Below the pieces are notes generated by a model. The model did not search any database and was not told where the DNA came from. It saw nothing but the letters and a program-made list of their open reading frames with translations. Shown here one piece after another: positions 52,605 to 61,633 of a DNA stretch of 64,000 nucleotides. How positions within the stretch are numbered: position 1 is the first letter of the stretch; the number at the start of each line of letters is the position of its first letter. The stretch spans positions 1,240,001 through 1,304,000 of the forward strand of contig NZ_CP042435.1 of the NCBI RefSeq assembly GCF_007971225.1. Direction: 5' to 3'. A program made the translations under genes and the position numbers. The stretch is from Panacibacter ginsenosidivorans (lineage in GTDB: Bacteria; Bacteroidota; Bacteroidia; Chitinophagales; Chitinophagaceae).

Positions 52605-52736
52605 TACAAGTGGTCATCTATCTGCATACAAGTGGTCATCTATATGCATACAAATGGTCACCTATATGCATATAAGTGGTCATCTATATGCATACAAGTG
52701 GTCACCTATATGCATACAAGTGGTCACCTATATGCA
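52605..52736 (+). repeat. 22-bp minisatellite, six units
   Basis: Six head-to-tail units of 22 bases, consensus built from TACAAGTGGTCAT plus CTATATGCA, with single-base differences. Because 22 is not a multiple of three, every frame cycles through all units. No spacers, so it is not a CRISPR. Confidence 0.92.
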
Positions 52737-52870
52737 ACGAAAGGTGTATTCACTCCAATGAAATTTGGATTCGTTAAGACGAAAACTATTAAATACAGTT
52801 TAAAATGCTTGATTTATAGTGCTTTTTGTTTCCACAGGATCTTTTAAGATGGGCGCTTTGGTATTAGCGC

Positions 52871-52937
52871 CCAACAGTAGAAGTTATAAAGAGTGCATGC
52901 TGCGTAAAGAACAGAACGTAGAAGTGAGTGACACAAC
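52871..52937 (-). repeat. Partial composite repeat with subtype B core
   Basis: ATGCTGCGTAAAGAACAGAA is followed by GTAGAAGTGAGTGACACAAC (52918-52937), an uninterrupted subtype B core with one mismatch and a tail to about 52975. Confidence 0.75.
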
Positions 52938-53040
52938 GAAGATGAACAGGGATTCCAAAGCCGGTAACCAAAAGCATTTGCCCATTGGTCTAACGAAGAC
53001 TAACGACGCCAGCGTGCTTAACAAGCATCAACTTACAGTC

Positions 53041-53105
53041 TCCGCAAAGTAACTTGAAAAGGATGCTGCGGTATTCATGCATAACAGTTGAAATGATGAT
53101 ATAAG
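53041..53105 (+). repeat. Hairpin B copy abutting a gene
   Basis: TCCGCAAAGTAACTTGAAAA and GGATGCTGCGG, then ATTCATGCATAACAGTTG. The conserved stretch breaks off at the 3' end of the lipoprotein gene. Confidence 0.75.
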
Positions 53106-53108
53106 GGT

Positions 53109-53672
53109 CTATTGTCTTTTCAAGGTATATATGCCTTCGCCTCTGATGGTAACTGCATCATATGACGCCCCTATATCAACAGGCTGCGTAAAGAACCATT
53201 GTAAGTTTAAAGAAAGTTCCGCGTCAGATATACGACGGAAAGTAACAGTATCATACAAAGGATAATGATCAACAATAAAATTGGGATAATGGAAATAATA
53301 AAGCCAGCCAAATAATGGTGAGTTGTTTGGTGAGATGATCATTGAAGAATCAGTTATGATGTGATAACTTCCCGATGCAGTTTGCCACGTGTGTGGTAAG
53401 TTTAGCGAAATTGTTGAAGGATATACAAAAGTGAAATTACCATTGGCAGTAAACGAAATAGAAAATGTATCATTATTGTATTTGCCTATTGCTACAGAAA
53501 CGGCAGGGTAAGGATCTGAAATGGTATCATTGCCTATCCATGTTCCTTCATCAAAACGCCAATCTGTAAATTTCCATTTTCCCGATATGCTTTTGCTTAA
53601 TGATGATGAATCTTTATTACAGGAAAGAAAAAGGAGCGGGAAAATAAGGGTTGTTATTAAAGGTTTAATCAT
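53109..53672 (-). CDS. Lipocalin-like lipoprotein inside the repeat cluster
   Basis: 187 residues with a lipoprotein signal ending LLFLSC (Cys17). ISGKWKFTDWRFDEG opens a lipocalin-like beta-barrel, with NGNFTFVYPST and GSYHIITDSSMII later. Repeats directly flank both ends: a hairpin B fragment ends four bases past the stop, and another begins 38 bases before the start. No partner genes; function unknown. Confidence 0.7.
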   Translation of the reverse strand: MIKPLITTLIFPLLFLSCNKDSSSLSKSISGKWKFTDWRFDEGTWIGNDTISDPYPAVSVAIGKYNNDTFSISFTANGNFTFVYPSTISLNLPHTWQTASGSYHIITDSSMIISPNNSPLFGWLYYFHYPNFIVDHYPLYDTVTFRRISDAELSLNLQWFFTQPVDIGASYDAVTIRGEGIYTLKRQ

Positions 53673-53709
53673 AATTGAAGATAATGGTTTCTTTAATTAA
53701 TTTGACAGT

Positions 53710-53976
53710 TCCGAAGAGTAACTTGAAAAGGACTCTGCGGCATTCATGCACAACAGCTGAAATAATGCTATAAAGTCTACATGCTGCATAAAGAACAGAA
53801 CGTACAAGTGTCATGCTAAAGCTTGATGTTTCCTATTGGTCGGTGCCCATAATTCAAATGTTCCGGCGGGTGAGGACACACCGCCGGTAGTATGTAAGAT
53901 GTACGATTACTTTAACCAGTAATACTACTACGCTCTATCGGTCAGCCTCTCCTCACCAGCCGAGATGTCATACTTA
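53710..53976 (+). repeat. Composite repeat parts, copy 4
   Basis: Hairpin B (53710-53740), conserved stretch, interrupted core at 53802 (GTACAAGTGTCATGCTAAAG), then a long hairpin copy from 53831 with GGCGGGTGAGGACACACCGC. The right arm has diverged (CTATCGGTCAGCCTCTCCTC). Confidence 0.8.
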
Positions 53977-54095
53977 ATGCATACCTCCACACTGGCGCAG
54001 ATCTCCTGACCTGTGCTTAAGCCTTACTTATCTTTTAATTCTATTGCTGTAACAAAAAAGAACAAACCACATTGCTGCATAAACAACCGAACGTA

Positions 54096-54235
54096 TCAAC
54101 GCCTTTGGCGTGATGGCGCCGCAGCTTTCAGTTGAATAAAACGAAGGCGCCACAAGTGTCATGCTAAAGCTTGATGTTTCAAGTGACACAACAGGCGATG
54201 AGTAAATAACCAGGCGCCTGTAAATAAAAATATTA
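54096..54235 (-). repeat. Dispersed repeat copy interrupted twice
   Basis: GAACGTA is followed by a segment with TGGCGCC and GGCGCCA arms, then AAGTGTCATGCTAAAGCTTG, then AAGTGACACAACAGGCGATG and a usual tail ending GGCGCCTGTAAAT. Two insertions seem to lie inside one subtype B copy. Confidence 0.65.
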
Positions 54236-54384
54236 CTATCTTATTGCTAAAGGTTAAATTGCCAACCTTTCTTTTCTTTTACGAAGAATGTTCACTGCAA
54301 AAAAATTAACCAGGTGCAAAACTTCGGTATGGGCATGTGTTGCCCGCAATTAAACAATACAACAATCAATATTAACTTCTGAAA

Positions 54385-55170
54385 ATGTCTTCTACGCCAA
54401 TTTTTCCTACACAGTTACATACAAGCACTGCAGAAATGGTTAGGGAATATTTTGTGGGTATCCCTAAAGTAGATACTATTCTTGTTGTAAATTCCTGTGC
54501 AAGGGGACAAGCTACCCCGGAGAGTGATCTTGACTTTGCCATATTAGTAAAGCCCGAAACCTCAATCTCTGAAATTAATAATATTGAAAGTGACTGGATT
54601 AATTATTTGATTGAGCAGCCAACCTATCTGGAATACAAGAGATCAAGTGAATTTGCACACCTGCATTTAGATATTATTAATGGCAAATACACTTCTGCAA
54701 AAATTGAAGCAGGTGAGCCGGTAGACAGTTTTGAACTGGAGATCGGCAACCAGATTTCATACTCAGCACCAATGAATAATGCAGGACAATATTTTCTGGA
54801 ATTACAAAATAAATGGTTGCCATATTACAGTGAAGAACTTCGCCTGCAACGTTTGGCAATGATAAAAGATGCCTGTATATATGATTTAAACCACTGCCAC
54901 ATTTTTGTGAAACGGCATTTATACTTCCAGGCATTTGATATTCTGTATAAAGCCTTCCAGAAATTTTTACAGCTACTTTTTATTGCTTGTAAAACATATC
55001 CTATAGCGTATAATAAATGGATAAAATACCAGTTTGAAGAAAAGCTTAACAAACCGGATCTGTATCCAAGACTTTCACCTGTTTTATCTATAAAAAACAT
55101 AGAAAGCAATGAAATAAATAACAAAGTTGAAATGCTTCGTGAACTGTTAAACGAATTACCAGGTAATTAA
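54385..55170 (+). CDS. Nucleotidyltransferase-domain protein
   Basis: 261 residues, cytosolic. Residues 30-55 carry a Pol-beta-type nucleotidyltransferase motif, VVNSCARGQATPESDLDFAI, where the usual GS is NS and the metal-binding pair is Asp48/Asp50. The C-terminal 150 residues are helical (YFLELQNKWLPYYSEELRLQ, AFDILYKAFQKFLQLLF), like the substrate-binding part of aminoglycoside-type or HEPN-partner transferases. It stands alone within repeats. It may modify a small molecule or a protein; the substrate is unknown. Confidence 0.75.
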   Translation: MSSTPIFPTQLHTSTAEMVREYFVGIPKVDTILVVNSCARGQATPESDLDFAILVKPETSISEINNIESDWINYLIEQPTYLEYKRSSEFAHLHLDIINGKYTSAKIEAGEPVDSFELEIGNQISYSAPMNNAGQYFLELQNKWLPYYSEELRLQRLAMIKDACIYDLNHCHIFVKRHLYFQAFDILYKAFQKFLQLLFIACKTYPIAYNKWIKYQFEEKLNKPDLYPRLSPVLSIKNIESNEINNKVEMLRELLNELPGN

Positions 55171-55527
55171 AGCAGCATAAAACCTCTTTACTTTTAAAAA
55201 GGTGCTGGCATGTAAACCTGTTTACTGGCGCATGTGGTACAGCTTTGTAAACTATTATTCAAGGCACAGGTACGCCAACACACATTAACCGAGAACAAAG
55301 GAGATTTTCGTCTCCGCAGAGTTACTTGAAAGGGACTCTGCGGCATTCATGCATAATAGTTGAAATAATGTTATAAAGTTTACATGCTACATAAACAACA
55401 GAACGTAAAGTGTCATGCTAAAGCTTGGTGTTCCAGGTGACACAACTAAAGCTGAATAAAAATTCCTAAGCCAGCCACATACATTGTTGCTTTAGTTGTT
55501 ATAAATTAACATCCTGATAATTCCTTT
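55171..55527. other. Repeat cluster, right end
   Basis: No gene. Hairpin B at 55314-55343, the conserved stretch, and an interrupted core at 55405 (GTAAAGTGTCATGCTAAAGC then GGTGACACAACTAAAG). This is the last piece of the cluster. Confidence 0.6.
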
Positions 55528-58500
55528 ATGAGAACTTTCCTGACTGCTTTGTCTCTATCCGTCCTTTTATTTTCCTGTAGTCGTTCAACAGAAACCAGCG
55601 CTGGTGGTTTATCTCCGCAGGATGCACTGAAAACATTTCAACTGCCTGAAGGGTACAAAATTGAACTGGTAGCTGCGGAGCCTTTGATATCTGATCCTGT
55701 TGCGATGGAAGTGGATGAACAGGGGAATATGTACATAGTGGAATTACATGGCTATCCGCTCGATACGGCAGGGTCGGGTGTAATAAAATTACTGGTTGAT
55801 ACAAACGGAGATGGCATGCCCGATAAAAGCACAGTGTTTGCTGATCACTTGAAATTACCAACAGGCATCATGCGCTGGAAAAATGGTTTTATGGTAGTGG
55901 ATGTTCCGGATGTATTGTATTTGGAAGATACAGACCATGATGGCAAAGCAGATATAAGAAAAGTGATGCTTACAGGGGTAGCACTAACGAATCCGCAACA
56001 CATTGCCAATACACCAATATTTGGTTTGGATAACTGGATCTACCTGGCGCATATGGGTAGCATTACACCCAAAGTTTCCATGATGTTCAGCGACAGCGGG
56101 CATATTGTAAGATATGCCGATGATACCACTGCGCCACAACTGCCGCGCAATGCAGATGGAAGGAATATCCGTTTCAACCCCGATACGTATACTTTGGAAA
56201 TGTGTTCAGGCGAAACGCAGTATGGGCATACGTTTGACAATTGGGGACACCACTTCTGTGTAGAAAATGCTGACCATATTTTTGTGGAAGCCATCGCTGC
56301 AAAATACCTGCAGCAAAATCCGGATCTTTTAATAAGCGATGCGTCAGATTATATCAGCGATCATGGAGATGCGAGCAAGGTTTTTCCGATAACTACCAAC
56401 CCCGAAAACCAACTGCTTACAGATGTTGGCGTTATTACTTCAGCATGTGGTATTACCTGGTACAACGGTGGTTTATTTCCTGACAGTTTTAATAATGTTT
56501 CTCTCACCTGCGAACCGCAGAGCAACATCATTCATGCAGACAAGGTAACACAGAAAGGTGCATCTTTTAATGCAGCGAGAGTATATGAAGACAAAGAATT
56601 TCTTGCATCCACTGATGCATGGTTCAGACCGGTGATGATGTATGTTGGTCCCGATGGTGCCTTGTATGTGATGGATTACTACCGGCAGATCATTGAACAC
56701 CCCGAGTGGCTGAGCGACAGTGTGATCAATTCCGGCGCTTTGTATAATGGGCATGATAAAGGAAGAATATACCGGGTAACTCCTGCCAATGCAGCAAAGA
56801 TGAACTGGTGCAGCAAATTGAATTTAGCAGGCGCTTCAACAGAACAACTGGTTCAATATTTAACAAGCGGCAATATTTGGTGGCGGCGCAATGCACAGCG
56901 TTTATTAATGGACAGGAAAGATCCGCAAACTGCAGCATTATTATTAAAGCTGATCGATACAACAAAATCTGCCACGGCGATCGTACATGCATTGTGGTCG
57001 CTGGAAGGCATGCATATCATTGATATTGCAACACTGAACATGCAGCTGCATAATCCTGTTGCGGGTGTAAGAGAGAATGCTGTTAAGATAGCCGAACTGC
57101 ATTTGAAGGAAGTGCCTCAATTAGAAAAAGAACTGCTGGCATTACAGGATGACACTGATGCAAAAGTGCGTTACCAGATGCTCTGCACATTAGGAGACAT
57201 TCATGATGCACCGGCAGAATCTGCCAAACAAAAAATACTGATGAAAGATATTGATGACAAATGGTTGCAGGTTGCTGCACTGGCTGCGGCACATGGCAAA
57301 GAATATGATTTGCTGAAAAATAGTATCGCAGCTATTTCTTTAAAACCATCAGATGGAAAAGCATTGTTCTTCGCTAATTGTGCAGGTGTTATTGGCTTGT
57401 CGCAAAGGATCGATGATATAAAAAATGTAATAGCTCTTGCAACAAAAAATAATACAAGCACTGCTGATTGGTGGCAAAGTGCCTGTTTGAAAGGATTATC
57501 AACTGCGCTCCCGGTAAAAGGATTACCCAGTACAAATTTTGAAGCAGAAAGATCGTTGCTGCTTTCAAAGTTTGATGTTGGTACTACGCCATTGTTAAGA
57601 ACAGCTGCCATAGAATTATTAATGCTGTTAGGCGCACCACAAAATAATTCATGGGCTGCTGCAATTGCGCAGGCAAAAGCTGTTGCGGCAGATGGCAGTG
57701 CCAATATTAATTATCGCAAAGACGCGGTACGCCTTTTATCGCTTGATAAAGAAGCGGGCAATGCTGTCTTGTTCGATCAAATAATCAGTAATGTAGCCAA
57801 TGATGAAACGCTCATTCAAACGGCAATTAAGGCATTTAATAATGTCTCGCCAGATTCCTGCAGCAATTGTATTGTCCGCAATTGGAAATCGCTCGGGTAT
57901 AATGCAAGGGAAACGGCTATGCAGGCGTTTTTGTCTTCAACCGGTAATACAAAGATTTTGCTGAGTGCAATACAACAAAAGCAGATCTTACCCACGGCTA
58001 TCAGTTGGCCACATATGGTTGACCTTATGAATAATGATGATGCGTTTATACGCAACCGCTCCAGGGATTTGCTTGCAGCAGGTATAAGCAGCAGGGAAGA
58101 AACGATAAAGAAGTATCAAACCGCACTTACACTTAAAGCTGATACGTCGAAAGGCTTGCTGGTGTTCAAAACTATTTGCGCAACATGCCACAATATAAAC
58201 GGAAGATATGGACATTCATTCGGGCCGGATCTTGGCACCGTGCGCAACCGGGATGCCGGCAGTATTATGACCGATATACTAAACCCAAATCGTTCCATTG
58301 CTACAACGTATGATCTGTGGATCGTTACAAAAAAGAATGGTGAAAAATTTAGTGGCATCATATCTGCCCAAACTCCTGCAAGTGTTACATTAAACAATAT
58401 TGGCGGGCTGCAAACAACTGTTGCCAGAAGTGATATCAGATCAATGGAAATATCACAAACATCTGCAATGCCTATTGGGCTGGAAACATCAATCAATCAA

Positions 58501-58545
58501 CAACAAATGTCAGACCTGCTAGGTTTTATTAAGAACAGCAGGTAA
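55528..58545 (+). CDS. PVC-type heme-binding CxxCH lipoprotein
   Basis: A 1005-residue envelope protein with a lipoprotein signal (LLFSC, Cys17). Residues 30-440 form a beta-propeller with PQDALKTFQLPEGYKIELVA, LLVDTNGDGMPDKSTVF and HMGSITPKVSMMF, of the membrane-bound-dehydrogenase type named for Planctomycetes and relatives. A HEAT-like helical region follows (about 450-860), then a cytochrome c domain, ICATCHNINGRYGHSFGPDL, with Cys884, Cys887 and His888. It probably passes electrons from a sugar or other donor to a terminal acceptor at the outer membrane. It stands alone. Confidence 0.9.
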   Translation: MRTFLTALSLSVLLFSCSRSTETSAGGLSPQDALKTFQLPEGYKIELVAAEPLISDPVAMEVDEQGNMYIVELHGYPLDTAGSGVIKLLVDTNGDGMPDKSTVFADHLKLPTGIMRWKNGFMVVDVPDVLYLEDTDHDGKADIRKVMLTGVALTNPQHIANTPIFGLDNWIYLAHMGSITPKVSMMFSDSGHIVRYADDTTAPQLPRNADGRNIRFNPDTYTLEMCSGETQYGHTFDNWGHHFCVENADHIFVEAIAAKYLQQNPDLLISDASDYISDHGDASKVFPITTNPENQLLTDVGVITSACGITWYNGGLFPDSFNNVSLTCEPQSNIIHADKVTQKGASFNAARVYEDKEFLASTDAWFRPVMMYVGPDGALYVMDYYRQIIEHPEWLSDSVINSGALYNGHDKGRIYRVTPANAAKMNWCSKLNLAGASTEQLVQYLTSGNIWWRRNAQRLLMDRKDPQTAALLLKLIDTTKSATAIVHALWSLEGMHIIDIATLNMQLHNPVAGVRENAVKIAELHLKEVPQLEKELLALQDDTDAKVRYQMLCTLGDIHDAPAESAKQKILMKDIDDKWLQVAALAAAHGKEYDLLKNSIAAISLKPSDGKALFFANCAGVIGLSQRIDDIKNVIALATKNNTSTADWWQSACLKGLSTALPVKGLPSTNFEAERSLLLSKFDVGTTPLLRTAAIELLMLLGAPQNNSWAAAIAQAKAVAADGSANINYRKDAVRLLSLDKEAGNAVLFDQIISNVANDETLIQTAIKAFNNVSPDSCSNCIVRNWKSLGYNARETAMQAFLSSTGNTKILLSAIQQKQILPTAISWPHMVDLMNNDDAFIRNRSRDLLAAGISSREETIKKYQTALTLKADTSKGLLVFKTICATCHNINGRYGHSFGPDLGTVRNRDAGSIMTDILNPNRSIATTYDLWIVTKKNGEKFSGIISAQTPASVTLNNIGGLQTTVARSDIRSMEISQTSAMPIGLETSINQQQMSDLLGFIKNSR

Positions 58546-58590
58546 AGTAATATTTATTTAATACCAACTGCATACCGTTGATGGAGCTTC

Positions 58591-58700
58591 GTTGCGTCGC
58601 AATCCTTTCATCGTTTATATCAATATTCATCTGTCGACATTTTGTTGTATTATTTTATTTAGCTGCACAATGTTCTGAACGTACAAGTGAGTGACACAAC
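58591..58700. repeat. Dispersed intergenic repeat, inverted pair
   Basis: Left copy is cut to GTTGCGTCGCAATCC (58591-58605). Right copy (58681-58700) is the perfect subtype B core, with GTTCTGAAC before it and AGGCGATGAG after it. Confidence 0.85.
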
Positions 58701-58741
58701 AGGCGATGAGTAAAGAATCAAAAGCCTGTTTACAAAAATTA

Positions 58742-59605
58742 TTATTTAACAGCCGCCGGTGAAATACCAAACTTTTCTTTAAATGCGCGGCTGAAATGTG
58801 AGGTATTTTCAAAGCCGCTTTCAAACGCGGCTTCGCTAACTGTTTTATGCATATTGCTTAGTAAACGCTTTGCATGTTCCAGTCTTCTTTCTGTTAACCA
58901 TTTACCGGGTGTGGTATTGTATATTTTTTCAAAGTCTCTTTTAAAAGTGGAAAGACTACGGTTACATAAACTGGCGTACTCTTCCATTTTAAGATTGAAA
59001 CAATAATTTTCATCCATGATGCGCTGCAGTGATACTGACTGCGGCTCATGCATTAAAGAACAGAAATAAGAGAGCAATTCTGTATTACTGGTATCATCTG
59101 CAAGTGTAAGTATCAGCTCTTTAAATTTTAATTCAAGCAAAGCGGGATCGGGTTCTTTTACTTCAGCAAAATAGGCACTCATAGAAAGAAAGAAACCAAC
59201 CAGCGTATCACTGGTGTTTAACAACATCAATGGTTCATAATGCCGCTTGTAACTCGATATTTTTTTTGTTTTTGATTGCAGGGTATTGCATATGAATTCG
59301 TCGGGAATAAAAAAGAGTACAACGCAAAAACCTTCATCAAGTAATTGCTCCAATATGAATGCACCTTTTCTTACAAACACACAACTATCTTTTTGTATAT
59401 CATATACACCCTTGGCAGTATGCCATATTTTTCTTCCGCCTATTACATAAAAAAGGTAATTGTATTCCGTCCACAGGTCGGCGTAGCGGGTTTTCATAAG
59501 CCTTGCTTCCATAGGGCAGTTAAATGCAGTTATAAGACTTTTATTACAAACAAATTGTCTGTAATAATCCGGCTGCTGCAATACTTTTTCATAAAAGTTA
59601 ACCAT
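58742..59605 (-). CDS. AraC-family transcription regulator
   Basis: 287 residues. The C-terminal 100 carry two helix-turn-helix units of AraC type: MEEYASLCNRSLSTFKRDFE and VSEAAFESGFENTSHFSRAF, ending KEKFGISPAAVK. The N-terminal part is a cupin-like sensor (YLFYVIGGRKIWHTAKG, FVRKGAFILEQLLDEGFCVV). It is divergent from a methyltransferase gene 220 bases away, which is a likely target. The ligand is unknown. Confidence 0.93.
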   Translation of the reverse strand: MVNFYEKVLQQPDYYRQFVCNKSLITAFNCPMEARLMKTRYADLWTEYNYLFYVIGGRKIWHTAKGVYDIQKDSCVFVRKGAFILEQLLDEGFCVVLFFIPDEFICNTLQSKTKKISSYKRHYEPLMLLNTSDTLVGFFLSMSAYFAEVKEPDPALLELKFKELILTLADDTSNTELLSYFCSLMHEPQSVSLQRIMDENYCFNLKMEEYASLCNRSLSTFKRDFEKIYNTTPGKWLTERRLEHAKRLLSNMHKTVSEAAFESGFENTSHFSRAFKEKFGISPAAVK

Positions 59606-59824
59606 TGTTGGCGTAGTAGTAATTTATTTCAATAAAAGTAATTATACCCGGGCAATAAATATTATTTAAAAGTAAATGGCTTCTCAATCCGGAAAAACAC
59701 CAGTTGAACTTTTAAGTAACATCTTTGAACTTTATAATCATGACTCAGGAATATTACCTAAATATATTTGTGTTATGATCTGATGATTGATTATTTATAT
59801 TCTAATTTTTAAAACACCATACAA

Positions 59825-60637
59825 ATGAATCCAAACAAAGCACTTTGGGAAAAGGGCGACTTTACAAAGGTTGCGGAAACTATGCGTGAAAGCGGCGAAG
59901 CACTTGTTTCAAAACTTGGTATCACCAAAGGAATTTCCGTACTCGATCTTGGTTGCGGGGATGGCACCACCGCATTACCTGAAGCACAACTCGGCGCCAG
60001 TGTACTGGGCGTAGACATAGCAGGCAATCTTGTTGCTGCAGGTAATGAACGTGTAAAAGCAGCAGGTATTACCAACTGCAGTTTTATAGAAGGAGACGCA
60101 ATGGATCTGCACGAATTGAATGACGCAACTTTTGATGTAGTGGTAAGTATTTTCGGGGCTATGTTTGCACCACGCCCTATGGATGTAGCGAAAGAAATGG
60201 TACGTGTAGCAAAGCCCGGCGGTCGTATTATTATGGGTAACTGGATACCGGGTGATCCAACGATGGTGGCTCAAATATTAAAGATCAGTTCTGCTTACAC
60301 ACCACCGCCACCTGAAGGATTTATAAGCCCTATGCTATGGGGAGTAGAAAGCCATGTAACCGAAAGGTTTACCAATGCGGGCATACCAAAAGAAAATATC
60401 TCTTTTGAAAAAGACACATTCAACTTCAAAGCATCATTCTCACCGGTAGAATTTTTAAACAGGTTCAGACTGTACTATGGTCCTACCATGAATGCTTTTG
60501 AAGCAGCAGAAAAGAATGGCAAAGCAGAAGCGTTGCAGCAGGAATTGGAAACGTTGTTTATCAGCCAGAATCAAAGTGCAGATAATAACACTACACTTAT
60601 ACCCGCCACTTATTTAAGGGTAGCAGTAGTAAAATAA
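59825..60637 (+). CDS. UbiE-like SAM-dependent methyltransferase
   Basis: 270 residues. The SAM-binding motif I is ISVLDLGCGDGTTALPEAQL, followed by GASVLGVDIAGNLVAAGNER and AFDVVVSIF-type motif II; PGGRIIMGNWIPGDPTMVAQ gives the post-motif of the family. The gene is divergent from an AraC regulator and has its own terminator, so it may be switched on by that regulator. Such pairs often handle small-molecule stress. The substrate is unknown. TATATTTG at 59763-59770 is a possible promoter element. Confidence 0.88.
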   Translation: MNPNKALWEKGDFTKVAETMRESGEALVSKLGITKGISVLDLGCGDGTTALPEAQLGASVLGVDIAGNLVAAGNERVKAAGITNCSFIEGDAMDLHELNDATFDVVVSIFGAMFAPRPMDVAKEMVRVAKPGGRIIMGNWIPGDPTMVAQILKISSAYTPPPPEGFISPMLWGVESHVTERFTNAGIPKENISFEKDTFNFKASFSPVEFLNRFRLYYGPTMNAFEAAEKNGKAEALQQELETLFISQNQSADNNTTLIPATYLRVAVVK

Positions 60638-60652
60638 AATACAGGTTGTGCT

Positions 60653-60687
60653 AAAAAAGGTTGCCGCGTAATGTGGCAACCTTTTTT
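60653..60687 (+). terminator. Rho-independent terminator
   Basis: AAAAAAGGTTGCC and GGCAACCTTTTTT form a perfect 13-base stem around GCGTAATGT. Confidence 0.92.
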
Positions 60688-60727
60688 ATTGTTATGTACC
60701 AAGCTCTGGTAATACTATTAAACTTTC

Positions 60728-60747
60728 GTTGCGTCGCACTCTTGTAC
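60728..60747 (+). repeat. Dispersed intergenic repeat, perfect forward copy
   Basis: Exact core, tail from about 60697 (TGTACCAAGCT). Brackets the lipoprotein gene together with 61773-61792. Confidence 0.9.
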
Positions 60748-60808
60748 GACATAGCTGTATGCGGCGGTGTACTTCAACTGCAGGATAAGAAGAAGCAAAA
60801 AGTAGTAT

Positions 60809-61633
60809 TTAGTAATAACTGAAAGTAATAAGATAGTCGATATGGGTGCCTTCACTCTCTCCATTCAAAATAAGTAAGTCCCCATCCTTTTTTACAGGGA
60901 GATCGTTATTATAAGTGTAAGTATAGTTAATTGAATAATTAAGACCATCTCCACTACGTGTTTCTTTAAGAGGATTATTTTTTTGAATTACAATATTTGG
61001 CAGAAGAAAAAGATGATCATTCGTTTTATACAGTATGGCAAATGCATCAACATTAGTTTTGGTATCGTAGTTCTCATAAGTATCTGTGGTAAATGTTTCA
61101 GGTTGTCTTCCAGGTATTTCAAACCAGTGGTCATTTACTTTGAACAAATTACCATCAGAATAATATTCGAATTGAATAATTCTTTCAGGTGCTGTGGTCT
61201 CATCTGCATTAACAAAATCCCATTCAACTGCAGTTAATTGTTCTGCGGAATTATAGGTAAGAATATTTTGTTTGAAAATAATTCCCGCCTGGTTAATGTA
61301 ATTTATTTTAGAAACTTTTCCATTATCATATACATACTGCAGTTTGTCTTTGTTTACTAAGGTATTATCATTCATCTGGCTGATTCGTCCATTAGAGTAT
61401 AAGAGATCATAAATTTCATAGCCACTTTGAACATTTACGTGCGTTATAAAAGAGGAATTATCATACTCAAAATGATAATATGGAGAAGGAAGATTTTTTA
61501 CGATCATATCTTTTAAAAGAATGGTATGTACATCAACAGGCGGATCTCCAGGCGACGGCTCTTGCGTTTTTTCCTTTTTGCAGGCAGCAAACAAAGTAAG
61601 ACATAATGTTATAGACAATATGGTGTGTTTCAT
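60809..61633 (-). CDS. YD-repeat-like lipoprotein
   Basis: 274 residues with a lipoprotein signal (LFAAC, Cys18). The body has repeats of the RHS/YD sort: YHFEYDNSSFITHVN, YDLLYSNGRISQMND, LQYVYDNGKVSKINY, ILTYNSAEQLTAVEWDF and IQFEYYSDGNLFKVND. Such beta-repeat lipoproteins (often DUF4595-like) are frequent in this phylum, without a known role. The gene is bracketed by an inverted repeat pair. Confidence 0.75.
   Translation of the reverse strand: MKHTILSITLCLTLFAACKKEKTQEPSPGDPPVDVHTILLKDMIVKNLPSPYYHFEYDNSSFITHVNVQSGYEIYDLLYSNGRISQMNDNTLVNKDKLQYVYDNGKVSKINYINQAGIIFKQNILTYNSAEQLTAVEWDFVNADETTAPERIIQFEYYSDGNLFKVNDHWFEIPGRQPETFTTDTYENYDTKTNVDAFAILYKTNDHLFLLPNIVIQKNNPLKETRSGDGLNYSINYTYTYNNDLPVKKDGDLLILNGESEGTHIDYLITFSYY

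Larger units (their letters stand above)
51614..53108. other. Repeat cluster, left half
   Basis: No gene is called. It holds three copies of a composite repeat (starts 51752, 51963 and 52239), hairpins of two kinds, interrupted dispersed-repeat copies and a 22-bp minisatellite. Two open frames here are made of repeats. Confidence 0.7.

Noticed and set aside
52605-52736. Possible CRISPR array
   Set aside because: The units are head to tail with no spacers and no cas genes are present.
52560-52847. Open frame of 95 codons over the minisatellite
   Set aside because: It is made of a 22-bp tandem repeat read through all three phases; the peptide has no fold or signal and the frame exists because the repeat lacks stops.
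52819-53052. Open frame of 77 codons in the repeat cluster
   Set aside because: It runs through the partial composite repeat and a subtype B core; no domain and no likely start signal.
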